IMG/VR virus record: IMGVR_UViG_3300042389_000329
Span: 1-64,000 of that record
Length of the DNA: 64,000 nt
Direction: 5' to 3' (one strand)
Origin: a virus
Shown piece by piece: positions 18,001 to 24,932 of this stretch. Both the position numbers and the translations under genes were made by a program. Numbering within the stretch: position 1 is the first letter of the stretch; the number at the start of each line of letters is the position of its first letter. A model generated the notes under the pieces. It had not been told where the DNA came from. It searched no databases and saw only the letters and a list, made by a program, of their open reading frames with translations.

Positions 18001-21000
18001 TTTAATGAACACTTCAATGGTAGGCAGTAACGTATGTCCTCCAATAGAAGAGGGAATATACTCCGTACTAAGTGTGGATCTGCCATTAGGAGATACAGTT
18101 TGCTTTTCTTTCACCAAAGGAACAGTGGAAAGGATGAGCTTTATTGCAGCGTTAGCTTTCTTAAAATGGTCAATTTTATCTGCTGAATCATATTCTCCTT
18201 TTCCAGTATTTTCATCTGCTGTAAGATTAATGACGTCATTTTCATCAAACTCAATAGAATACTTTCTGAGATATTCCTCATGTTTATTAACCAGCTGACT
18301 CCAAGTGACATCATTCATAATGGACTTTCTCATACTGAGAGACTTAGCCATTTCTCTCTTAGCCTGATTGAGCTCACCTTTTGTTGTATACTTACCAAGG
18401 GTGATGTTGTCCAGATTAGCTTTATAAAGCTTTGTAACTGTGCGTCTTATCTGTACCCTCAACTCTTCATAAAGCTCTTGTCTGTCCAGGTTTGGAACCT
18501 CAAATAGACTCTTGTTTGTTTTAATGAGCTTTCCAAGAGTTTGGTAGGTCATTTCCTGCATGATGTCATTCACCTCTTGACCTGTAAAATTAGCTATGTC
18601 AAGCGCTGCACCATCATCCACCATAGCCTCTTCAATATCAATTATTCCCATCTTGGCATAAGAGAGGGAAGTGTGATAGGGTGAGTAGGTGTTATAGTAG
18701 CCTGTATTAATCTTTTCAAACAGATTAGCAGTGTTCACTGCTGCTTTCTCTCCTGTAAAAAACTCCTTAATAAAGTTAACAAGATCAGCAAAAAGTCTTT
18801 GTATAAAGTTTTTACCTTGTGTAGGTCTGGCAGGAATTTTACCTTTCTGTACATAATCCCTGAACTCTTCAGCCAATGCTTCTTCTAATTGTCTTTCAGT
18901 GGCTGTAGCGTAGGAAACATCTTCTCCAAGTTTTCTGTCATAGAAGGTGCCCTTTCTAGATCTAAGTTCATTTATAATAGCCTGACGCTCCTCAGGATCA
19001 GAAAACATCCTCCAGACAGCATGGAACACTTCATGGTACACTGTGCCCACCTCAGCATTTCCATAGATGTATATTGCACCATCTTTGAACATACCCCAGG
19101 CTTGAACACCGTTAGTAGACTGTAAAACATTCTTAACACGATATACAGGAATGTTAGAGAAATACTTAGAAAGCCATGCTTCAGCTTTCTTCCAGTTCTC
19201 TCCTTCAAACTTTTTCACCTGCTCCTCAATGATTAAACGGAAAGGAACATCATCATCCATGCTATCAATGTCATCTTTCAAATCATCATCATCTTCTATA
19301 TTGAAGTCTCCAAAAGTGTCGTCACCATTTTCCTCTTCTGTTTCCTCTTCTATTTCTATTTCTTCTTCTTCCTCTTCCTCTTTCTTTGCTTTTGGTTTAA
19401 CACCAAAGAGTGAGCTAGCTACATCTTCACTCATTTCATCTGTATCATCTTCTATAACAGTCTCTGTATCAGAGCTAATGTCTTTCTTAGCAACGAGTTC
19501 TCCTTTAATAGCGTTAAAGATGTTACCTCTAAATTGAGCCAGAGTTTCCTCTTTGGTCATCCCTTTACTAATCAACTCCTCTTGAATAGTTTGAGCATCA
19601 CCCACTCCAAAAGCTGTCTTAATACCATTCTTTACATCCTTCTTAAGGATGAGCTCTCTGTTAGCAACAAAGTAGATTTTTCTACCCTTGGGATACTTTT
19701 CACTAGGAGCAGTGGTAAAGATGTTAAGTGTTTCTCCATCTAGGATAAATTTACCAGGAGGAGCCACTCTATATTGTTTCTCTTTTTTCTCTCCTTTTTC
19801 TTCCTTCTCTCCAAGTTTACCAGGCTTTATTTTCTTTTTCTTGGTAGTGGAAGTTTTCTCATACTTGAACTTATCCTGACCATGGTCTACAATAAAGTAG
19901 ATGCCCTTTCTATTTACATCATCAGTGTCCCTAAGGGGTCTCATTTGAGTGTACAGGGGAAGTTCCTTGGAGTTTCTAGCTTCTCCATCCAGTTGACCAG
20001 ATGCTCCAGGCAGTCTGTTGGAAAGTAGATAGGACTGGTAATTTGGCCACTCTCTAGTGGTCATCTCCCCTTGTGGGCTAATTGACAGCACCTCAGTGAA
20101 TGGTTGACTCCATTTAGTGTCAACTAGTTTAGAGTTGATGTTATTGTATAACCCCTCTAACAAACTTATAATCTCATCCTTCTTAGCCCTAACTGCTGTT
20201 GGGGTGAATGGGATGTTATAATCTTTTGCACCAATGTTTAGAGTGAATCTTTTAAATGGTCCTTCTACATCTTCTTCTAAAAAGAATACACTGTTCTGAC
20301 CTCTAGGCTTATTGTCTTTAGGTACACCCCAATAGACAATAGATCTTAGATAACTTAGCATACGCTGAGCATCATCAGAGTCTATACCATCCTCATTCTC
20401 ATGAACTGCTGTTACTAAACGCTCAATAGCTTGGTAAACTGTAGCAGCCTCTTGTTTAGTAAGAAGACGATTCTTTAGTTTGACATAACCGTTCTTTAGA
20501 ATAAGAAACGGTTTACCTAATGGTTTAGAGAAAGACACAGAACCATTGTCCAGTGCTCCTTCAGATGTAGGAATTTCTACAACAGCCCTATTAACTAGAT
20601 CTTCGTTAGTGATAAGCCCTGCATCTTGTACAGATGTAACAGCGTCTTCTGTAGGAACAAAGTTATTCTTTTCATCTAGCTCACCAACCACCTCAGGAAT
20701 ACCAAACGACGCATCAATACTGTATGTATCTGTGGATGGGTTATTTAATGTTTGTGTTCTCCACTCATCATACTGCTTGGTGAGTTCTTCCACCACTTCA
20801 GTTGGAGTGTCCTTTCTGAACATAGAGTCGTTGTTTGACCACTTAAGTTCAGCATTAGGAAATACTTGGAATATAGCAGCGTTTAAATCTTTAGAGGCTA
20901 AGGGTTTACCATCAATACCCACTAAGCGTTTTACTGACTCATCGTCAGGATCTATCTCTACAATAACCAGTGCAATTGTTTCCTTAGGATCGATGTCTGC

Positions 21001-24000
21001 AGTTTGGTCACCTTTGTCTTTTAAGAACTGTGTTAAGCCAGGAAGTATGCCACCTTCATTTTTAGAAGTGACAATGATACCACGCAGATTTTCTCTGTTA
21101 GGCATCTTGTCCATGTTAGCTGCAAACCTGTTAGCTCTTACGTGATGGTCTGCTAATGGTCCTCCTGCAAACTTCTCACTAGGAGCAGTGGTTCCTGTCA
21201 CTACATACAGATCAGGTTTCTTAGGATCGGGTTCATAGTCATACTCGTACATTTCTGTTTGAACCCCATCATCTGCTGTCTTTAAGAAACGCTTTATAAG
21301 TTTTTGATTACGAGCAATTTGTTCTTCTTCAGCCACTCTTTTTCTGTACTCTTCAGCAGTCTTTTCTAATGCTTGTAATGCTTCTAGTTTAGGTTCTCTT
21401 TCGCTTAGGATTTTCTCCAACCCTTCTTGAATATCCTTTATGTCAGCCTCAAGCTTCTCAGCTCTTTTGGTCATATCAGGAATCTTCAACTCTTCAGCAA
21501 ACTCACTAATCTGGTCCTCCAGTTCCATGACAGTTTCTGTCAACCCAAGCTTCTCCTGTATATAGTTTTTAGCTCCCTGCTCACCAAGATAGGGCTCTAT
21601 TCTATTCTGAAGATCTTCTAGATATAAAGGAAGATTTGGATTCTCTTCTCTTAGACGTGTAATATAATCATTGAGAAGAGACATAGCTGTTTGGATGGCA
21701 CTATCTATACTCTCAAGTAGCTTGTATCCACTATCGAGGGACTCAACACTGGTTTTAATAACCTCACCAGTATCATTAATCATAGCCTTTAAATCCTTGA
21801 TAGCTTCATCAAAGGTGTCAGGTAGATTTTCTCTCTGGTCGTATAAGCTCTTTAGATAGTCTCTGGTTTGCTCAAGCTCATCTCTTTCCTCTTCTAATTT
21901 CTTGATAGCATCCTCTGTACCAATATATGTTCTTCTCAGGTTCTCTAATACTTTCCTCTGAGCTTTAGATATTTGTTTTTTGGGCTCACCCTTTTTAGTA
22001 GTGGTTATCTTCTTAATCTCTTCATCAGCTTTCTGTAAAGTGGCTTTAGCATCTTCAAGCTTTTTATCCACTTCCTCCCTAGCAGCAGTAACTTTTTGAA
22101 CTGCTTCAGCCAGGATAGCATCTCTTTCAGCGTATAAAGATGAGAGTTCATCCTCTCCCACCTTTGCAGTTAATGCTTCTTTGGCTCGGTCAGATAGCTC
22201 TTCTTCAGAATAAATCTTAGCCACCTCATACCCTTCCTTAACCACAAACATGTCTCTTGTTACATTATACTTCTTCTTACCGTCTAACGTAACAAATACA
22301 AGCTTGCCTGTCTTACCCTCATATCGTACATTTCCCTGTACAGTTTTCCCCCTACCTAATTGATAGGTGAATACATTACCAGCCACCTCAGTGTAAAACT
22401 TGGCATTAGGTTTGTTTTCAACAGCACTGATTTCTTCAATGTCTTGTCCATCAAAGAAATCTTTCTTCACTGTAAATATCTCACCATCTTCTTTAGGATC
22501 ACGACTGCTCACCTGAAGGACCAATTTACCATCAGGACTTTCACCAAGAACAATGAAACGAGAGAACATCTCATGCTTCACTCCCTTCTTGGTTCTTTTT
22601 ACAGGTACACCGATGTAGTATTCCTTTCCTGTTTCAAATTTGATTTCTCCTTTCTGAGTGTCAACAGTTACAGCACCTTTATCTTTGGTTCCTTCTGGAG
22701 CTTTAGCAGGTCCAGTTTTATACTTAGTTGGGTTTAACTTTATGTCGTTATACTCATCGATGAATGCTTTCTTACGCATTGCCATCTCAGTCAAATCCTT
22801 AGCATTTGTCTTGAGATCTTCTCTCTCATCGTCAGTTAGTCCAGGCTTGGTGTTTATTTGTTCAGCTAAATCTTTAATAGCTTCTTCACTAGGTTTACCA
22901 TCAGTTCCTACAGATTCTAAGATTTCACTAGTGTTTACACCTGAGAGACCAAGTGTTTGATTTACATCGCTTATACGTTGGTCGTAGTTAGCTATCTTAG
23001 AACCAGCATATACCATCTTGCTGATTACATCATCTGTGTATGTACGTTCTCCATTAGGTCCTACTACACCCCCATACTTAATTTTAAGGTCACCATCTAA
23101 CTTAGCAGCTACATTTGCATGTGCCTGCAGGTTATCAAGTCTCTTAATAAAAGATGGCTGAGTGTCAGTGGGTGCAGCATATCCCTCCTGTTGGAGTTTA
23201 AGAAACCCTCCATCACTTAACGCCTGGTTCCTCAGGTCATTTATTTCATAATCAACAGCTTCTTTAGCTCTATACTTTAGACGAGTTTCAATAAAGGTGT
23301 GAGCATAGTCAAACTCTAAGTCCTTGGCTTCCAATATATCACCTCTTCTAATAGCAGCTTCTCTTTCCTCTTGGATGATTTCAGCAGCCTTTAGATTAGA
23401 ATAGGCGCTCTTCATCTTATCCTTAATCAAAGAGTTGTTTAATGCTGTAACAGCTTCATCTCTCAGTTTACCCTGTTCTCCACCAAAACCAAATATACCT
23501 CTTTCTCCAATCTTACCAGTTTTACCAAATACAGGAAGACCACCCTTAACACCTACAAAACCAGCAGATTGTAATGCTCCTGCAAATCCACCAGTGAATA
23601 CATTTAATAATCCCTCATCAGTAGTGAGAGCCTCGTTCAGACCAAATAGTATAGCATCATCTGTAATTGAGGGCTTTTCACCTTTTGCTTTTTTAGAGAA
23701 ATAGTTTTGCGTACCTGTTTGAATAGCATACTGAGCACCCTCTTCAAAAGCCTCAGCAGTGTTAAATAATAAGGATGCAGCTTTACCCGCTCCATACAGA
23801 CGCTTCCCAAACCCTTTTTCTGGAAGAGTGGACACATACTTACCCTCTTTAAAAGCCACCTTATTTAAGATGTCCTTATCACTTTTGAAAGAAGAAGAAA
23901 ATATTCTGGGTAGTTGGATATAGTTTGTTGCAGTGAGGAGAGCACTATTACCTAGATAGCTCCAGTTTCCTACACTTTCTGCAAGTCTGTTAATCTCTTG

Positions 24001-24930
24001 TAAATCAGCAGGTGTGGGATCATACCCACGAGTTCTCTTGAAATTATCAATCATCTGCTGTCTGAAGTCTTGGGAGTTGTTTAATGATTCCAACCCTGCT
24101 TCACCCGCAGTACCAAATGTGGCAACAATAGCTCTGTCAGCTTGCATAAGTCCAAGACCAATACTCTTCTGTGCAGAAGCAGCTAGCCCATTTAGACGAG
24201 AATTGATTGTAGCAAGCCTCTCTGCTTGAGGAAGTATAGAGGCCTCAGATATGATAGCGTCTGCTCTAGAGGCCATTTTTGCACCAGCTCCCATGATACG
24301 GGAAGTGGCACCAAGAGCTTTGAGTGCTCCTCCCCATGCAAAACCTGATGCAAAGGCACCTATGGAAAATCCTAGGTTCTTTACAATATTGTCCCATAAG
24401 AAGTTGCCAGTGAACAAGTTAGCAGGTTCCCACCAGCTTCCGTTTCTTTCTCTTTCTGTTTTGTAATGGGCGTATGTATCCTCTAGAGATGTAGTGTATT
24501 CATTGAGAGATCTGGTTAGTTCGTTGTCATAAAAGGATGAGAACTTCTGATCTTGGACAGATTTAAGAACACCATAAACCAATCCTGCAGTACCATTAAT
24601 AAATGTGGCACCAGCATTACCAGCCATTTTAACAACACCATTGTACATTTTGTCAAAGCTGCCTTGAGACTGGGCATACATCTCCTCATTATCCCTTCCA
24701 GGAAAATACAGGGGGTATCTACCAGAAAAGTCTACACCAGCAGTGGGAACCGCTGGAAAATCACTTCCTGTTTTAGGGGCTGCTGTGTTTAACAAGTTTT
24801 GAAAAACATCTTGATAATCAGCAGTTTCCTTTTTAGGACTGTACGCATATGCGCTCCTATACTCACCAACTAAATCAGGAGGAGTAAAGGGTAGATTTAC
24901 AGGCTTTATGGGTTGTTGCTCGTCTGCCAT
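12097..24930 (-). CDS. Giant virion RNA polymerase polyprotein-like protein (crAss-like vRNAP) with zincin domain
   Basis: 4277 residues. Near residues 3340-3380 the sequence GIAYRIPTQKQNSIDVF is followed by VKKVGSDFDIDKLSMYL. This matches the beta-prime double-psi barrel of RNA polymerases (R-x-P-T...S..., then D-x-D-x-D binding catalytic Mg) and the DxDxD motif of crAss-like phage virion polymerases. Around residue 1965 is VYHEVFHAVWRM, an HExxH metallopeptidase motif with a downstream EALAEEF that could give the third ligand. Other regions: a Gly/Ala-rich hydrophobic stretch at about 185-230, a long coiled coil at about 950-1200, and an extremely acidic linker at about 1850-1900. The protein probably enters the host with the DNA and transcribes early genes; internal cleavage is possible. 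It starts 2 bases after the preceding gene stops. Confidence 0.85.
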   Translation of the reverse strand: MADEQQPIKPVNLPFTPPDLVGEYRSAYAYSPKKETADYQDVFQNLLNTAAPKTGSDFPAVPTAGVDFSGRYPLYFPGRDNEEMYAQSQGSFDKMYNGVVKMAGNAGATFINGTAGLVYGVLKSVQDQKFSSFYDNELTRSLNEYTTSLEDTYAHYKTERERNGSWWEPANLFTGNFLWDNIVKNLGFSIGAFASGFAWGGALKALGATSRIMGAGAKMASRADAIISEASILPQAERLATINSRLNGLAASAQKSIGLGLMQADRAIVATFGTAGEAGLESLNNSQDFRQQMIDNFKRTRGYDPTPADLQEINRLAESVGNWSYLGNSALLTATNYIQLPRIFSSSFKSDKDILNKVAFKEGKYVSTLPEKGFGKRLYGAGKAASLLFNTAEAFEEGAQYAIQTGTQNYFSKKAKGEKPSITDDAILFGLNEALTTDEGLLNVFTGGFAGALQSAGFVGVKGGLPVFGKTGKIGERGIFGFGGEQGKLRDEAVTALNNSLIKDKMKSAYSNLKAAEIIQEEREAAIRRGDILEAKDLEFDYAHTFIETRLKYRAKEAVDYEINDLRNQALSDGGFLKLQQEGYAAPTDTQPSFIKRLDNLQAHANVAAKLDGDLKIKYGGVVGPNGERTYTDDVISKMVYAGSKIANYDQRISDVNQTLGLSGVNTSEILESVGTDGKPSEEAIKDLAEQINTKPGLTDDEREDLKTNAKDLTEMAMRKKAFIDEYNDIKLNPTKYKTGPAKAPEGTKDKGAVTVDTQKGEIKFETGKEYYIGVPVKRTKKGVKHEMFSRFIVLGESPDGKLVLQVSSRDPKEDGEIFTVKKDFFDGQDIEEISAVENKPNAKFYTEVAGNVFTYQLGRGKTVQGNVRYEGKTGKLVFVTLDGKKKYNVTRDMFVVKEGYEVAKIYSEEELSDRAKEALTAKVGEDELSSLYAERDAILAEAVQKVTAAREEVDKKLEDAKATLQKADEEIKKITTTKKGEPKKQISKAQRKVLENLRRTYIGTEDAIKKLEEERDELEQTRDYLKSLYDQRENLPDTFDEAIKDLKAMINDTGEVIKTSVESLDSGYKLLESIDSAIQTAMSLLNDYITRLREENPNLPLYLEDLQNRIEPYLGEQGAKNYIQEKLGLTETVMELEDQISEFAEELKIPDMTKRAEKLEADIKDIQEGLEKILSEREPKLEALQALEKTAEEYRKRVAEEEQIARNQKLIKRFLKTADDGVQTEMYEYDYEPDPKKPDLYVVTGTTAPSEKFAGGPLADHHVRANRFAANMDKMPNRENLRGIIVTSKNEGGILPGLTQFLKDKGDQTADIDPKETIALVIVEIDPDDESVKRLVGIDGKPLASKDLNAAIFQVFPNAELKWSNNDSMFRKDTPTEVVEELTKQYDEWRTQTLNNPSTDTYSIDASFGIPEVVGELDEKNNFVPTEDAVTSVQDAGLITNEDLVNRAVVEIPTSEGALDNGSVSFSKPLGKPFLILKNGYVKLKNRLLTKQEAATVYQAIERLVTAVHENEDGIDSDDAQRMLSYLRSIVYWGVPKDNKPRGQNSVFFLEEDVEGPFKRFTLNIGAKDYNIPFTPTAVRAKKDEIISLLEGLYNNINSKLVDTKWSQPFTEVLSISPQGEMTTREWPNYQSYLLSNRLPGASGQLDGEARNSKELPLYTQMRPLRDTDDVNRKGIYFIVDHGQDKFKYEKTSTTKKKKIKPGKLGEKEEKGEKKEKQYRVAPPGKFILDGETLNIFTTAPSEKYPKGRKIYFVANRELILKKDVKNGIKTAFGVGDAQTIQEELISKGMTKEETLAQFRGNIFNAIKGELVAKKDISSDTETVIEDDTDEMSEDVASSLFGVKPKAKKEEEEEEEIEIEEETEEENGDDTFGDFNIEDDDDLKDDIDSMDDDVPFRLIIEEQVKKFEGENWKKAEAWLSKYFSNIPVYRVKNVLQSTNGVQAWGMFKDGAIYIYGNAEVGTVYHEVFHAVWRMFSDPEERQAIINELRSRKGTFYDRKLGEDVSYATATERQLEEALAEEFRDYVQKGKIPARPTQGKNFIQRLFADLVNFIKEFFTGEKAAVNTANLFEKINTGYYNTYSPYHTSLSYAKMGIIDIEEAMVDDGAALDIANFTGQEVNDIMQEMTYQTLGKLIKTNKSLFEVPNLDRQELYEELRVQIRRTVTKLYKANLDNITLGKYTTKGELNQAKREMAKSLSMRKSIMNDVTWSQLVNKHEEYLRKYSIEFDENDVINLTADENTGKGEYDSADKIDHFKKANAAIKLILSTVPLVKEKQTVSPNGRSTLSTEYIPSSIGGHTLLPTIEVFIKIMNQTHDSANIEDMLNRIKQMAKGDPNYRTIYTRLTRRNFTTPGIDLSNLKETHDADLLTALWTTFKKQNPDVKNHYIRDNGEVQIGDANLATAARQAKQELLNDMVKVLRGKNPYFKEDKAKQAYIATKGAINRVELNNMEDRVKFLRSLGIKFKLADIKKLSKEKQEIFRDAVGGLKTSLKKADRVSSINSKTLNIDGRLMELGEIKSAIENPEFDSTYIGGSGERKQTYIGTNAASDLYDALTQVDNFYDIPKKYPQYAYLITDSFAQNSVIINRMFDLNTGKRKADAQEYMKVSIADSTIDTSRGKSKESSRLNYRERFIQEINMNLAGYYLNLVPGDASLEHMMKMGNAITEDMLLYGRSRVHSIFEGYFTSEVDLSREKDRHIADVKGRNKKDLRFFKPILGKELHDEITSQTKNKTLNKENSQLTSDQLYKKYENQIVEALDSFINKQSEKLKETLSTYNIIEATSEGWILDNLDFPTDRPTKDEMLKRRLDALTINYMINNIELHKILYSDPYQYADELKRIKNFLSPRQAIMYGSKKINSILNDVYNKGYDVDDIGRTDFGQDFFRSITLGKVFSTNELPLYDDPYEEADGGGIIMFKAYRNFRIRSNNWNKREESQYRYDIAWEKRDKKLKLSANEVKILEKGNPRVKSAYTTLKPIVAGNKGNGRSFNDVLLDKFALYPLSYRMMKEFKPNSNAVKLYNKMQKEDVDYAVFESGRKVGAEKVFDIYDSNGNFNSVPFETQQEIDNPSLEQGVLNVPFAIMSVQAEVPSKEDEIVTRGSQVTKLVTLDMMEAGMPVDFQPDEDFETRYNNWVALEDKESYNGGNNLYKEIKRNEDLLIRLIEEGYEQLLDKFGIKETFSNGAYSYTLDNIDKTVEVLEREVLNREVNDNVLSALRGLKSKEVVLEATPAYQLIRNILYSIADKNVISQKISGGQKVQLPVTLLESKRAEAKQVGDKTVYASDELKFYVNEKGERVCELYVARWFKSDLSDKELLKALNQTKEGQEILRGIAYRIPTQKQNSIDVFVIKDFLPQEFGDNVFVPSALVKKVGSDFDIDKLSMYLKNIYIDRNQVPKLMKLELINTNSESQLRDFYENNLLGRYKKMKEIEKEAAIETAAQDLLESVLGVEDLTESLVNDLKLKYVPSIDEFLLEAKGMDPYELNKKYSRFSYKKLLENAYIDSLEKLVTNELNFESLVKPNSADQLKDLSKKIVDKLGLTKFDYTQVDNMLDRVFMSNLRHAFVTGKYAIGIAAVNQTNHSLNQRSNVFIDDEKLEAVSLTDRSWLKDGKIKFFKEDGTNNFNTVKIGDREVVTLSMIKNKAGQFISDIIGQFIDGYVDIAKGPWIMQMGATPNVASTYLFLTKIGVPIDSVVFFMNQPIIRDYLRTLENEGYTWVFNGKFVNQVKNSSKYKVDENKAERVTAIPIESKLEENLGKQEFDANERAEQHFILDEFLKYAKMGEHLFRVTQGTNYDTSNFNDPLLVFKKEMQLINARETIISSVDKVLDNSFLKRLRINIGRLRNAYAEVFMSDKPKVRNIVQKVLLPYVNLSDREFVKVAQKVVADLFDWAVQNDFTTKSNVRLNTYIEKALLADDNYVRQIDDFLQKIKADENHPLYNNLVIKALQPVLSDRVNGVDNLKMKGRDGKLYDQNQIIYDFKKLKSHLAGIGNEELFNKIVTVAVLQSGLSNSPISFTSLLPYDDFKRIYNPVLSNLENVPNLDLFYKLNVFERNNWNNDDIIPHSKAKLFQSKDGNWFYNTNINFLPKDVSRAVKTGQIPQVMTMPVLSREGTSDFIVYSWEDESIPLADRRAMKRRGDFSFMNKGLFKKVRDAYGNPLIHPTESKGKVYENFVYQAINAWGDSFRANEFYANARKSKIDNGFIKVKEVAPEKIIPYFVNSPALESFKERIVQDFPTMEIDELTVQLKDGNYYLKDQITADFLERLGYTRAQIGEILTKLC

Positions 24931-24932
24931 TA

